Below are positions 25,178 to 35,767 of a stretch of 64,000 nucleotides of DNA, in pieces. Position 1 is the first letter of the stretch. Each line of letters begins with the position of its first letter. Made by a program: the position numbers and the translations under genes. The DNA is from Arthrobacter sp. FW306-07-I. GTDB lineage: Bacteria; Actinomycetota; Actinomycetes; Actinomycetales; Micrococcaceae. Below the pieces are notes generated by a model. The model ran no database searches. It saw nothing but the letters and a program-made list of their open reading frames with translations, and was not told the origin of the DNA. The stretch lies in contig NZ_CP084550.1 of NCBI RefSeq assembly GCF_021800405.1, positions 3,844,001 to 3,908,000 of the forward strand, read 5' to 3'.

Positions 25178-25945
25178 TCAGTGCGCGCCGATCCGGCGTG
25201 CCTCACGGACCGCCGCTTCCGCTCCCTCTTTCCAGGGCATACCGTGGCCGGGCAGCAGCGTGGTTGCTCCCGTTGCCGCAATGGCCTCCAACGATGCCAG
25301 CGCCTGCCCCGTGTCCTTGGTGGCGGCCGATGCCACAATCTGCGGGCCGGCCTGGCCGGTGTAGGGGTCGAGCGTCACCAGGGCGTCGCCGGTCAGCAGG
25401 ACGCCCCGGTCCGGCAGGTGCAGGATGCAGTGTCCGTCGGTGTGCCCGGGAGTATGGACGACGTCAGGACGGCCGGTGACAGCGTCAGCCACCCCGGTGC
25501 CCAGCGGCTTGGTATCGGAGATGCCTTTGACGGCCAGGGCTCCGGCTGCCGCCATCCGGCTAAGTGCCGGCAGCGACTTGGGATGGGTGAAGGGGTAGAG
25601 GAAGCGGTTGCGCTGCGGCTTATAGCGGTAGGGGTGCGCCGCCAGGCGGGCGTCCTCCGCGTGGACCAGGACCGGGATCCCCCATTGCTTGTGTGCCCGC
25701 AGGGCAAAGCCAACGTGGTCGAAGTGCCCGTGGGTGAGGACCAGCGCCTTGACGTCCTGCGGGCGCCGGTTCCGTTCCTCCAGGAGCTGCGTGAGCATGG
25801 GCCACATGCTGGGCAGCCCGGCATCCACCAGGGTCACGCCGTGGTCGTCCTCAATCACATAGCAGTTGACGTTGGCGTGGGTTATCAGGTGGACACCGTC
25901 TGCGACGTTGGGGATAAGCATGAAAGGAAAGTACCCAGGAACCAT
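25178..25945 (-). CDS. MBL-fold metallo-hydrolase
   Basis: 255 residues from an ATG at 25945 (TTAGG six bases upstream; an ATG at 25921 is also possible). It opens with the strand pair VHLITHANVNCYVIEDDHGVTLVDAG and then LTHGHFDHVGFAL (HxHxDH), HTPGHTDGHCILH, LLTGDALV and LLPGHGMPW, a full metal site. It is the intact analogue of the IS-split hydrolase at 17-19 kb. Substrate is unknown: glyoxalase II-like thioesters or lactones are both possible. Confidence 0.82.
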   Translation of the reverse strand: MVPGYFPFMLIPNVADGVHLITHANVNCYVIEDDHGVTLVDAGLPSMWPMLTQLLEERNRRPQDVKALVLTHGHFDHVGFALRAHKQWGIPVLVHAEDARLAAHPYRYKPQRNRFLYPFTHPKSLPALSRMAAAGALAVKGISDTKPLGTGVADAVTGRPDVVHTPGHTDGHCILHLPDRGVLLTGDALVTLDPYTGQAGPQIVASAATKDTGQALASLEAIAATGATTLLPGHGMPWKEGAEAAVREARRIGAH

Positions 25946-26021
25946 GCACCTAACGCCGTGAGGGCATGGGAACCGGTGCCGGAGTAGTCGGGGACGCCTT
26001 CGCGGTCCTGGACGGGAGGAG

Positions 26022-27083
26022 CTAGGTTGTTTGACTTGGAGGGGCTGCGACGGAATCCCGGGCCATCAGTGTGCAGTCCACCATGGCCGGTTGCGCTGCA
26101 AGCAAGGAAAGGTCGCTCTTCGCCTCAACGGCGTCAATCAGGAGCCTGGCTGCCAAGGCAGCCATTCCGTGATGGGGCGTTTCCACAGTGGTCAGGGCCG
26201 GATAGAGGCTGTCCGCGACCAACCCCTGGTCAGCGAAGCCAATGACGGAAAGGTCACCGGGAATGGAAAGTCCCAACTCGGCGGCCCCACGGTAGGCGCC
26301 CATCGCCATCAGGTCGTTGTGGCAAAACAGTGCCGTTGGCATATCGGCGCGGTCTTCACCTGACAGGATGCGCCGGGCCGCGAAGTAGCCGCCCTGCACG
26401 TTGGGGACCCCTGACTCCACAGGTGCCGTGCCGCCGTCGAGCCCTGCTTCGTCAAGCGCGGCCCGGAAGGACTGCACCAGTCGGCGGGTTGAGGGAACAT
26501 CACCGGCGTTGTGGATGAAGGCCACGCGCGTGTGGCCCGCGCCAACAAGAGCGTGCAGGGCGCGGCGTACACCACCTTCCGCATCCGGCACCACCGCGGG
26601 GACTTTTGGTTCCCCCATCTCGCAGCCGACCAGGACGGCGGGCACGCTGCCCAAGTTCGCCGGGAACTCCACCTTTCGGTAATCAGCGGTGGCGTAAAGG
26701 ATGCCATCCACGCGGCGGTTCAGGAGCGCGCCGACGTCGGCCTGTCGGGATTCAAGGTTGGCCGCACCTGACGCGTTGATGATCAGAAGGTTGTACCCCC
26801 GGGCCTTGGCGGCCTCCTCCGCCCCCACGATGATCCTGCCTGTGTGGGGCGTGCTGGCCATGTCCTCGCAGACCAGACCCAGCATGCCGGTCCGCTGGGT
26901 CCGCAGGGCCTGGGCCAGCCGGTTTGGCCCATACCCCAACTGCTCCGCCGCGGACCGCACCTTCTTGCGGGTTTCCGGACTGACCCTGGCGTACGGCACG
27001 TCGTTCAGGACATGGGAAACCGTGGTGACGGACACGCCTGCGGCCACTGCCACGTCCCTGATGCCGATTGTCCTGCTGCTCAC
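26022..27083 (-). CDS. LacI-family transcriptional regulator
   Basis: 353 residues from the GTG at 27083 (GGTGGG upstream); the frame extends further but the LacI helix-turn-helix begins at IGIRDVAVAAGVSVTTVSHV followed by LNDVPYARVSPETRKKV and the hinge helix PNRLAQALR. The rest is a periplasmic-binding-type sugar sensor (GILYATADYRK, FIHNAGDVPS, TALFCHNDLMAMGA, LSVIGFADQGL, TTVETPHHGMA). There is no obvious sugar operon next to it. The LacI-like palindromes upstream of the PL11 lyase at 6.1 kb are possible but unproven targets. Confidence 0.88.
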   Translation of the reverse strand: MSSRTIGIRDVAVAAGVSVTTVSHVLNDVPYARVSPETRKKVRSAAEQLGYGPNRLAQALRTQRTGMLGLVCEDMASTPHTGRIIVGAEEAAKARGYNLLIINASGAANLESRQADVGALLNRRVDGILYATADYRKVEFPANLGSVPAVLVGCEMGEPKVPAVVPDAEGGVRRALHALVGAGHTRVAFIHNAGDVPSTRRLVQSFRAALDEAGLDGGTAPVESGVPNVQGGYFAARRILSGEDRADMPTALFCHNDLMAMGAYRGAAELGLSIPGDLSVIGFADQGLVADSLYPALTTVETPHHGMAALAARLLIDAVEAKSDLSLLAAQPAMVDCTLMARDSVAAPPSQTT

Positions 27084-27159
27084 CTGTGTCCCACCCACCT
27101 TTTGGGCTCTAGGGTATCGGCCCTGACGTCCCTGATGCCCGGGAAGGCAAGCACAAAGG

Positions 27160-28050
27160 TCAGGCCTGCGGCAGCACCAGCAGGTAGCCGGCGGGCAGGG
27201 CGCTGCTCCACCGCCGGGGCTCACGGACCACAAACTGGGTAGCAAGTTGTTCGGGGCTCAGCAGAGCATTGGGCGCGGGCGACGGTCCCCACTGGCCGCT
27301 CCCGTAGGGGTACAGCGGATCAAGGACGTGGACACCGGTTACCGAGAAGTCCGCGAACTGCCGGGGGTCCCCCACCGACTCGAAACCGCTCATCACCCAG
27401 GCATGCCGGCCGCTCCACATCACCAGCCCAACAGGCCGCCCCGTTTCGGTGATGGCACGGGCCGCCGTCCGCAGTGCTTCCTGGTAGTCGGGAATGCTTA
27501 CGACGCCGTACGGCCCCATTCCTGACAACGTCAGGACCTGCGCCCAGCCGAACGGGTTGGCACCGTTGAACGAATCGGACGAACGGGCACGCGCCATTTC
27601 CCACAGCTCGTTCTGCTGTGCCCGGTCAGCCCAGGTTCCGCCGCCGGTGTCGTCGATGAGGTTGTGCGCCATCTGAATGCTCGCGGCCACACACCAGTCG
27701 AAGGTGTACTGCGGCACGAAATCCCCCTCCCGGTACAGGTTGAGGGCGAACGGCTGCGGCGCCGCGGCTGGAGCTGGAGCCGGGGCTGGAGCTGGAGCTG
27801 GAGGGGCTGCCGGACTCGGAGCCGGTTCTGCAGGCGCTGCCGGGATGGGGGCCGGCGGAGGTGCCAGGGCGGTACTGGCTGCGGATGCATCGGGACCGGC
27901 AGAGGACTCCGTAGAAGCATCCGCAGATGCAGCAGCCGGTGAGGCGGGAGCACTCGACGCCTCCCGGAGATCCGCCACCGTCGTGCAGCCGGAAAGGAAT
28001 CCGGCCACGGCAACGAGCCAGGCCAGAAGACGGAGGCGGGCGCCGGTCAT
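27160..28050 (-). CDS. Lipoprotein with Ala/Pro spacer and possible C39-like cysteine protease domain
   Basis: 296 residues. Signal peptide with lipobox LSGC (Cys22), then a roughly 80-residue Ala/Pro/Ser-rich spacer that could cross the cell wall, then a compact domain from about 100. This domain has a candidate Cys-His-Asp triad: DWCVAASIQMAHNL (Cys120 at a helix start, as in papain-like and C39_2 folds), SGRHAWVMSGF (His216) and HVLDPLYPY (Asp244). The order and spacing fit C39-like peptidases. The enzyme class is inferred; no substrate is known. Confidence 0.6.
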   Translation of the reverse strand: MTGARLRLLAWLVAVAGFLSGCTTVADLREASSAPASPAAASADASTESSAGPDASAASTALAPPPAPIPAAPAEPAPSPAAPPAPAPAPAPAPAAAPQPFALNLYREGDFVPQYTFDWCVAASIQMAHNLIDDTGGGTWADRAQQNELWEMARARSSDSFNGANPFGWAQVLTLSGMGPYGVVSIPDYQEALRTAARAITETGRPVGLVMWSGRHAWVMSGFESVGDPRQFADFSVTGVHVLDPLYPYGSGQWGPSPAPNALLSPEQLATQFVVREPRRWSSALPAGYLLVLPQA

Positions 28051-28115
28051 GATCGCTCCAATTCGTTTCCGCAGAACGGACTTACGTCATCCCAGTCTGC
28101 TGCCCGGGGCCGGTC

Positions 28116-28181
28116 TTGACTACCCCACCCCACCTTCCCTACACTTTTCATAAAGCAGAATCTAAATTCCACAAAGCGGAA
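28116..28181 (+). promoter_or_regulatory. Promoter of the glyoxylate/allantoin operon with two IclR-type boxes
   Basis: TTGACT (28116-28121), 18 bp, TACACT (28140-28145) form a good promoter. Immediately after the -10 come two related boxes 21 bp apart: TTTCATAAAGCAGAA (28146-28160) and TTCCACAAAGCGGAA (28167-28181). The second is an inverted repeat (TTCC...GGAA). The same box pair occurs before uraD at 42.8 kb. A repressor bound here would cover the transcription start. Confidence 0.65.
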
Positions 28182-28241
28182 ACGGTGAGGAAGCCGGACG
28201 CAAGGGAAAATAGATCAAAGCCCTCCTTGGAAGGACCTACG

Positions 28242-29042
28242 ATGACGTACACAGTGAACTGCTCCATCCTCCTCACGGAGCTGCCCCTGCTCGAGCGCCC
28301 CGCCGCCGCCAAGGCAGCAGGCTTCGACGCCGTCGAATTCTGGTGGCCCTTCGAAACCTCCGTCCCGGCGGACAGCGAGGTCACCAAGTTCGAGAACGCC
28401 ATCACGGACGCCGGCGTCCAGCTCACGGGCCTGAACTTCAACGCCGGCAACATGCCCGGCGGCGACCGCGGCCTGGTCTCCTGGAAGGGACGCTGCTCCG
28501 AGTTCAAGGACAACATCGACGTGGTGGCCGGCATCGGTGAGCGCCTGGGCTGCAAGGCCTTCAACGCCCTCTACGGCAACCGGCAGGACGAATTCACCGC
28601 CGAAGAGCAGGACGAACTCGCCGTCAAGAACCTGGCGGCAGCAGCCCAGGGCGTGGCCCGCATCGGCGGCACCGTCCTCCTGGAACCCGTCAGCGGCGCA
28701 CCCAAGTACCCGCTCCTCACCGCCGACGACGCACTCAAGGTCATCGCCCGCGTGAAGGAGGAGGCCGGCGTCGACAACATCAAGCTCCTCGCTGACTTCT
28801 ACCACCTGGCAGTCAATGGCGATGACGTCCCGGCCGTCATCGAAAACCACGCCAAGGACTTCGGCCACATCCAGATCGCCGACAACCCGGGACGCGGCGC
28901 ACCCGGTAGCGGAACACTCCCGCTCGGCGAGTGGATCGCCCGCAGCCGCGAACTCGGCTACGAAGGCTACATCGGCCTCGAGTACAAGGAACCGCAGGAA
29001 ACGGCCTTCAGCTGGGCCATCCGCGAGCGCGTATCCAACTGA
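28242..29042 (+). CDS. hyi: Hydroxypyruvate isomerase
   Basis: 266 residues from the ATG at 28242 (TTGGAAGGACC upstream). A TIM-barrel xylose-isomerase-like protein: MTYTVNCSILLTELPLLERP, FDAVEFWWPFETSVP, metal-site glutamates in VLLEPVSGAPKYPL and IGLEYKEP, and HIQIADNPGRGAPGSGTLP. Together with the next genes for tartronate semialdehyde reductase and glyoxylate carboligase it belongs to the glycerate pathway, interconverting hydroxypyruvate and tartronate semialdehyde. It is the first gene of the operon under the IclR-box promoter. Confidence 0.9.
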   Translation: MTYTVNCSILLTELPLLERPAAAKAAGFDAVEFWWPFETSVPADSEVTKFENAITDAGVQLTGLNFNAGNMPGGDRGLVSWKGRCSEFKDNIDVVAGIGERLGCKAFNALYGNRQDEFTAEEQDELAVKNLAAAAQGVARIGGTVLLEPVSGAPKYPLLTADDALKVIARVKEEAGVDNIKLLADFYHLAVNGDDVPAVIENHAKDFGHIQIADNPGRGAPGSGTLPLGEWIARSRELGYEGYIGLEYKEPQETAFSWAIRERVSN

Positions 29043-29051
29043 CCCCTCCCG

Positions 29052-29117
29052 CCCAACTGACTCGCAGTAGTTGTCGTTATGAGCCCTCAAAACGACAACA
29101 AATGCGAGTCAGTTGGG
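29052..29117. repeat. 66-bp intergenic palindromic element between hyi and the reductase gene
   Basis: The outer arms CCCAACTGACTCGCA (29052-29066) and TGCGAGTCAGTTGGG (29103-29117) are perfect 15-bp complements. After a 3/3 internal mismatch come inner arms GTTGTCGTT (29070-29078) and AACGACAAC (29091-29099) with a 12-nt loop. It is far more regular than a usual attenuator, and it ends 31 bases before the next start. It looks like a REP- or MITE-like element, or an RNA-processing hairpin. Confidence 0.85.
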
Positions 29118-29148
29118 AACACATACAGACTTCAGAAAGAGAACCATC

Positions 29149-30027
29149 ATGAGCAACGTTGCAGTCATCGGACTCGGAATCATGGGCCTGCCCATGGCAA
29201 TCAACCTGGTCAAGGCCGGCCAAACCGTCACCGGCTTCAACCGCAGCCAGGACAAGATCGACAAGCTGGTCTCCGAGGGCGGCAAGGGTGCCTCGAGCAT
29301 CGCTGACGCCGTCAAGGATGCCGACGTCGTCATCACCATGGTGCCGGACTCCCCCGACGTTGAGGGCGTAGTCAGCGGCAAGGATGGCGTCTTCGCCAAC
29401 GCGAAGCAGGGCACCCTGTGGATCGACGCCTCCAGCATCCGCCCCGACGTCGCCAAGCGCCTGTCCGACGAGGCCCGCGAAGCAGGCATCCGCCCCCTCG
29501 ACGCCCCGGTCTCCGGCGGCGAACAGGGCGCCATCGACGCCGTCCTCTCCATCATGGTCGGCGGTGAGAAGGCCGACTTCGAGGACGCCCAGGATGTCCT
29601 GAACGCCGTCGGCAAGACCATCGTCCATGTGGGCCCCTCCGGCTCAGGCCAGACCGTCAAGGCTGCAAACCAGCTGATCGTCGCCGTCAACATCGAGGTC
29701 CTCGGCGAGGCCATCGCTTTCCTTGAGGCCTACAACGTGGACACGGACGCCGCCCTCAAGGTCCTCGGCGGCGGCTTGGCCGGCTCCAAGGTCCTGGACC
29801 AGAAGGGCCAGAAGATGCTGGACCGCAACTTCGACCCCGGCTTCCGCCTGGCCCTCCACCACAAGGATTTGGGCATCGTCACCTCGGCCGCCCGCGAAGC
29901 CAACGTCACCATCCCGCTCGGCGCTATCGTCGCCCAGCTCGTCGCCGCCACCGTCAACCAGGGCGACGGCGCACTGGACCACTCCGGACTCTTCAAGCAG
30001 GTCCTCCAGCTCAGCGGCAGGAAATAA
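29149..30027 (+). CDS. glxR: Tartronate semialdehyde (2-hydroxy-3-oxopropionate) reductase
   Basis: 292 residues from the ATG at 29149. Beta-hydroxyacid dehydrogenase family: VIGLGIMGLPMAINLVKAG (NAD-binding GxGxxG), TMVPDSPDV, substrate motif DAPVSGGEQGAIDA and catalytic lysine in SGQTVKAANQLIV, followed by the all-helical dimer domain. The enzyme reduces tartronate semialdehyde, the product of Gcl, to glycerate. It lies between hyi and gcl in the operon, so the name is well supported by context. Confidence 0.92.
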   Translation: MSNVAVIGLGIMGLPMAINLVKAGQTVTGFNRSQDKIDKLVSEGGKGASSIADAVKDADVVITMVPDSPDVEGVVSGKDGVFANAKQGTLWIDASSIRPDVAKRLSDEAREAGIRPLDAPVSGGEQGAIDAVLSIMVGGEKADFEDAQDVLNAVGKTIVHVGPSGSGQTVKAANQLIVAVNIEVLGEAIAFLEAYNVDTDAALKVLGGGLAGSKVLDQKGQKMLDRNFDPGFRLALHHKDLGIVTSAAREANVTIPLGAIVAQLVAATVNQGDGALDHSGLFKQVLQLSGRK

Positions 30028-30068
30028 GCACCAGCGCTACAGGCGCCTAAGAAACACCAGCAGGGCAC

Positions 30069-30095
30069 CCGCCGTCGGACATAAAACGACGGCGG
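30069..30095 (+). promoter_or_regulatory. Intra-operon hairpin between glxR and gcl
   Basis: CCGCCGTCG (30069-30077) and CGACGGCGG (30087-30095) form a 9-bp stem with a 9-nt loop and no T run. It may tune mRNA stability or partial termination before gcl. Confidence 0.5.
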
Positions 30096-30158
30096 TTCCC
30101 TCACCATACCCAAAAACACCCAGACTTCGCCCCAAAGGGGCACAACAAGGAGCACCCC

Positions 30159-31949
<1,791 letters not shown>

Positions 31950-31951
31950 CC

Positions 31952-33145
31952 ATGCGCATCGTGATCGCCCCGGACAAGTTCAAGGGATCGCTGTCAGCCC
32001 CGGAGGTGTGCAGCCACCTGGAAAAGGGCCTGCAGCGCGGGGCCGGCGGCAACCTTGACGTGGTCCGGATTCCGGTGGCCGACGGCGGGGAGGGCACCCT
32101 CGACGCCGCCGTCGGCTCCGGATTCACCCGCCGCACGGCAACGGTCGCCGGGCCAACCGGACAGCCGGTGCAGGCGGACTTCGCGGTCCGCGGGCATGAG
32201 GCAGTCATTGAAATGGCGACGGCGTCCGGGCTGGCCCTGGTGCCAAGCGTCCGGAATGGCGGCCGCCCGGACTCAACGTCTGCCGCCACGGCCAGCAGCC
32301 TGGGCACCGGCCAGCTCATCCGGGCAGCGCTCGACGCCGGCTGCCGGCGGATCGTGCTCGGCGTGGGCGGCAGTGCCAACACCGACGGCGGCGCGGGGCT
32401 CCTGCAGGGGCTCGGCGCCAGGTTCCTGGACAACAGGAACAACGAACTTCCACCGGGCGGGGCTGCGCTGGCAAACCTGCACAGCATCGACTTCACCGAT
32501 TTCGAGCCCCGACTGGTGGACACACGGTTTGTGCTGGCCTCCGATGTGGACAACCCGCTGCTGGGCGCCCAAGGCGCCGCAGCGGTGTTCGGTCCGCAGA
32601 AGGGCGCCACGCCCCAAGACGTCGGCATGCTCGACGCCGCCCTGGCCAGGTTTGTCGAAGTCCTGGCCAGGGAAATCGGATTCCGCGCCGTCAAGGCTGC
32701 TGAGGCTCCCGGAGCCGGGGCAGCCGGCGGCGTGGGCTACGCCGCCATCGCCGTCCTGGCCGCGTCGCGGCGGCCGGGCATCGACGTCGTCCTGGAATTC
32801 ACCGGGCTGGCGGACCGCCTGGCGGGTGCAGACCTGGTGATCACCGGCGAAGGCAGCCTGGACGAGCAAAGCCTGCTGGGCAAAACCCCCATGGGCGTTG
32901 CGCGGGCCGCCGCGGCCCAGGGCGTTCCGGTCATCGCCGTCTGCGGCCGGACCACCCTGGACCAGGGCCAGGCGGCAGCGGCCGGATTCGAGGACGTCTA
33001 CGCTTTGACGGCGCTCGAAACCGATGTAAACAGGTGCATAGCAGAGGCTGGGCCGCTGCTGGAGCAGCTGGGCACCCAAATCAGTGCGGGGCTGGCGGCC
33101 AACAGGCCCGCCGCCGCAAGTACCAAGGAGGACCTCCGTGTCTGA
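31952..33145 (+). CDS. glxK: Glycerate 2-kinase
   Basis: 397 residues, starting two bases after gcl. GarK/GlxK-type kinase: [18 protein letters not shown] at the N-terminus, [32 protein letters not shown], and [19 protein letters not shown]. It phosphorylates glycerate to 2-phosphoglycerate, feeding glyoxylate-derived carbon into glycolysis. Its end overlaps the start of the allantoinase gene by eight bases, which implies coupled translation. Confidence 0.92.
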   Translation: MRIVIAPDKFKGSLSAPEVCSHLEKGLQRGAGGNLDVVRIPVADGGEGTLDAAVGSGFTRRTATVAGPTGQPVQADFAVRGHEAVIEMATASGLALVPSVRNGGRPDSTSAATASSLGTGQLIRAALDAGCRRIVLGVGGSANTDGGAGLLQGLGARFLDNRNNELPPGGAALANLHSIDFTDFEPRLVDTRFVLASDVDNPLLGAQGAAAVFGPQKGATPQDVGMLDAALARFVEVLAREIGFRAVKAAEAPGAGAAGGVGYAAIAVLAASRRPGIDVVLEFTGLADRLAGADLVITGEGSLDEQSLLGKTPMGVARAAAAQGVPVIAVCGRTTLDQGQAAAAGFEDVYALTALETDVNRCIAEAGPLLEQLGTQISAGLAANRPAAASTKEDLRV

Positions 33146-34481
33146 AGAACGTTTTGACCTCGTCATCCGGGGCCAGCGCATCCTGACCACCGCCGGCATC
33201 GCGCCGCGCGAGGTAGGTGTCCGCAACGGCAAGATCGTGGCCATCGAACCGCTGGGCAACGGCCTGGCCGGCGCCGAAGTCATCGAACTGGCCGACGACG
33301 AAACCCTGCTCCCCGGCCTGGTGGACACCCACGTCCACGTCAACGAGCCTGGCCGCACCGAGTGGGAGGGCTTCGCCTCCGCCACCCGCGCTGCGGCAGC
33401 GGGCGGCGTCACCACCATTATCGACATGCCGCTGAACTCCGTCCCGCCCACCACCACGGTGGAGAACCTCAAGCTCAAGCGCGAGGTGGCCGAGGACCAG
33501 GCGTTCATCGACGTCGGATTCTGGGGCGGGGCCATCCCCGGCAACAAGGCCGACCTGCGCCCCCTGCACGACGAGGGCGTCTTCGGCTTCAAGTGCTTCC
33601 TCCTGCACTCCGGTGTGGACGAGTTCCCGCACCTGGACGCGGACGAGATGGAAGAGGACATGGCCGAGCTGAAGTCCTTTGACTCGCTCATGATCGTCCA
33701 CGCCGAAGACTCGCACGCCATCGACCGCGCACCCCACCCGGGCGGCGACCACTACCAAACCTTCCTGGCTTCCCGACCCCGCGGCGCCGAGAACAAGGCC
33801 ATCGCCGAGGTCATCGAACGGGCCCGCTGGACCGGTGTGCGCGCGCACATCCTGCACCTGTCGTCGTCGGACGCGCTGCCCATGATCGCCAGCGCCAAGC
33901 GTGACGGGGTCAGGCTCACCGTGGAGACCTGCCCGCACTACCTCACGCTGATGGCGGAGGAAATCCCGGACGGTGCCACCGCCTACAAGTGCTGCCCGCC
34001 CATCCGCGAGGCCTCCAACCGGGAGCTGCTGTGGCAGGGCCTGCAGGACGGCACCATCGACTGCATCGTCTCGGACCACTCCCCTTCCACCCTGGACCTC
34101 AAGGACCTGGAAAATGGCGACTTCGCCGTGGCCTGGGGCGGCGTCTCGTCGCTGCAGCTGGGCCTGTCCCTGATCTGGACCGAAGCGCGGCACCGCGGCA
34201 TCCCGCTGGAGCAGGTGGTGTCCTGGATGGCAGAGAAGCCCGCCAACCTGGCCCGGCTGACCAACAAGGGACAGCTGGCCCTGGGCTACGACGCCGACTT
34301 CTCCGTCTTCGCCCCGGACGAAGCCTTCGTTGTGGACGTCTCCAAGCTCAAGCACAAGAACCCCATCACCCCTTACGACGGCAAAGCCCTGTCCGGCGTC
34401 GTCCGCAAAACCTACCTCCGCGGCGCCGTAGTGGACGGCCAGACCCCTACGGGCAAGCTGATCCGCCGCGGCGGCGTATAG
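33138..34481 (+). CDS. allB: Allantoinase
   Basis: 447 residues from the GTG at 33138 (CAAGGAGGACC upstream, inside the end of the kinase gene). Cyclic amidohydrolase: [17 protein letters not shown] (His65, His67), carboxylated lysine in [11 protein letters not shown] (Lys152), [19 protein letters not shown] and VSDHSPST (metal Asp). It opens the hydantoin ring of allantoin to allantoate. Its place after gcl-glxK shows that the operon routes purine ureide nitrogen and glyoxylate carbon. Confidence 0.93.
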   Translation: MSEERFDLVIRGQRILTTAGIAPREVGVRNGKIVAIEPLGNGLAGAEVIELADDETLLPGLVDTHVHVNEPGRTEWEGFASATRAAAAGGVTTIIDMPLNSVPPTTTVENLKLKREVAEDQAFIDVGFWGGAIPGNKADLRPLHDEGVFGFKCFLLHSGVDEFPHLDADEMEEDMAELKSFDSLMIVHAEDSHAIDRAPHPGGDHYQTFLASRPRGAENKAIAEVIERARWTGVRAHILHLSSSDALPMIASAKRDGVRLTVETCPHYLTLMAEEIPDGATAYKCCPPIREASNRELLWQGLQDGTIDCIVSDHSPSTLDLKDLENGDFAVAWGGVSSLQLGLSLIWTEARHRGIPLEQVVSWMAEKPANLARLTNKGQLALGYDADFSVFAPDEAFVVDVSKLKHKNPITPYDGKALSGVVRKTYLRGAVVDGQTPTGKLIRRGGV

Positions 34482-34490
34482 GGGCGCGCC

Positions 34491-35153
34491 ATGGCAGTGG
34501 AAGCCCATCATCCACGGACGGCGGCCCCGCACCAGGTGCCGTATCCGGTTCCGGCCCGGCGGGCCACGGCCCACGGACTGGCCCTGTGGGTGGTCCCGGC
34601 TGAAGGAACCAGCCCGGAACTCCTGCACCATGCCGCCCAAATGGTCCTCGCGAGGGCCCTCGAAACTGCTCCGGAGGCGGAAGTCCACTGGCCTGCCGCC
34701 GGAGCCCCCACGTCCGCCGCGGAGGAAGCAAAAGATGACTCCTCCCGCGCTTCCTCCGCGGCGGAGGCACCCAGCCCGGCACTTTCAAGGGCCGACGGCG
34801 GCACCCGCCTGCCGCCGTCGGCCGGCCCCGTCAGCCGCGTCGCCGTGGACCTTGCCGCGGACACCGTCCTGCTGGACGGCCGTCCGGTGGCGCTGACCGG
34901 CGTCGAGTACAAGGTGCTCCGGTATCTGGTGACCCACCTGTCCCGCACAGTGGGCCGCGAGGAGCTGCAGGAGTTCCTGGAATCGCTGGATTTCCCCGGC
35001 GCCACCGCCCGCTCCATCGACGTATACGTGGGCAGGATCCGCAAGAAACTGGGCAACGCCCGCCACGCCGTGGCCACGGTGCGCGGCGGCGGCTACCAGT
35101 TTGTTCCCGGCCCGCACGCCGCGGTTCGGGGTCCTGCGGAATACTGCATATGA
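34491..35153 (+). CDS. Orphan winged-helix regulator (OmpR/PhoB DNA-binding domain without receiver)
   Basis: 220 residues. The C-terminal 100 residues form a Trans_reg_C winged helix: VDLAADTVLLDGRPVALTG, VEYKVLRYLVTHLSRTVGRE, and TARSIDVYVGRIRKKLGNAR followed by the wing VATVRGGGYQFV. The N-terminal half is Ala/Pro/Ser-rich with a short structured start (HGLALWVVPAEGTSPELLHHAA) and contains no response-regulator domain or phosphorylation site. It follows allB by nine bases, so it is probably made with the operon. Target genes are unknown. Confidence 0.8.
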   Translation: MAVEAHHPRTAAPHQVPYPVPARRATAHGLALWVVPAEGTSPELLHHAAQMVLARALETAPEAEVHWPAAGAPTSAAEEAKDDSSRASSAAEAPSPALSRADGGTRLPPSAGPVSRVAVDLAADTVLLDGRPVALTGVEYKVLRYLVTHLSRTVGREELQEFLESLDFPGATARSIDVYVGRIRKKLGNARHAVATVRGGGYQFVPGPHAAVRGPAEYCI

Positions 35154-35234
35154 CGCGCGGGTTTGTATCAGTAAGCGGCAACCCGCTTCACTGGATGTTT
35201 GGCCATCACTGACCGAGTCTTACAAAGGAACGCC

Positions 35235-35714
35235 ATGAGCCCCACCCTGACCACCAAGCTTCAGCCCGGCACCCCGGCTCCTGATTTCACCCTCCGGGAC
35301 GCCCAGGGCCGGGAAACCTCCTTGGCCGATTACCGTGGCAAGAACGTCATCGTGTACTTCTACCCCAAGGCCGCCACCCCCGGCTGCACCACCGAGGCCT
35401 GCGACTTCCGCGACAGCCTTGCCTCCCTGCAGGGCAAGGGCTATGAAGTTCTCGGTGTCTCCCCCGACGCCCCGGAAGCGCTTGCCGGTTTCAGCGGCGA
35501 CTTCTCCCTGACCTTCCCGCTGCTCTCCGACCCCGACCACGCGGTTGCCCTGGCCTACGGCGCCTGGGGCGAAAAGCTGGTCAACGGCGAAATCCACGAG
35601 GGGATCGTCCGCTCCACGGTTGTAGTGGATCCCCAAGGAAACGTCACCCTGGCCCAGTACCAGGTCCAGGCCGACGGCCACGTCACCCGCCTCAAGGAAG
35701 CCCTGGGAGTCTAA
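35235..35714 (+). CDS. bcp: Peroxiredoxin (bacterioferritin comigratory protein type)
   Basis: 159 residues from the ATG at 35235 (AAAGGA upstream). Thioredoxin-fold PrxQ/BCP: APDFTLRDAQGRE, then YFYPKAATPGCTTEACDFRD with peroxidatic Cys51 and resolving Cys56 four residues apart, and GVSPDAPEAL. It reduces hydrogen peroxide and organic peroxides with thiol donors. An 81-bp gap separates it from the regulator gene; a hairpin follows it. Confidence 0.92.
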   Translation: MSPTLTTKLQPGTPAPDFTLRDAQGRETSLADYRGKNVIVYFYPKAATPGCTTEACDFRDSLASLQGKGYEVLGVSPDAPEALAGFSGDFSLTFPLLSDPDHAVALAYGAWGEKLVNGEIHEGIVRSTVVVDPQGNVTLAQYQVQADGHVTRLKEALGV

Positions 35715-35730
35715 GCTCTCTCTGCATCTC

Positions 35731-35763
35731 CGGACGCCCCAGTACATACTGCTGGGGCGTCCG
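35731..35763. terminator. Hairpin between bcp and convergent MFS gene
   Basis: A 12-bp perfect stem (CGGACGCCCCAG, 35731-35742, with 35752-35763) and 9-nt loop. There is no long T run, but it lies between convergent genes. Confidence 0.6.
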
Positions 35764-35767
35764 GCGT

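Noticed and set aside
34491..34830. Response-regulator receiver domain in the orphan winged-helix protein
   Set aside because: No acidic pocket, phosphoacceptor Asp or conserved Lys is found in the N-terminal half, which is low complexity.
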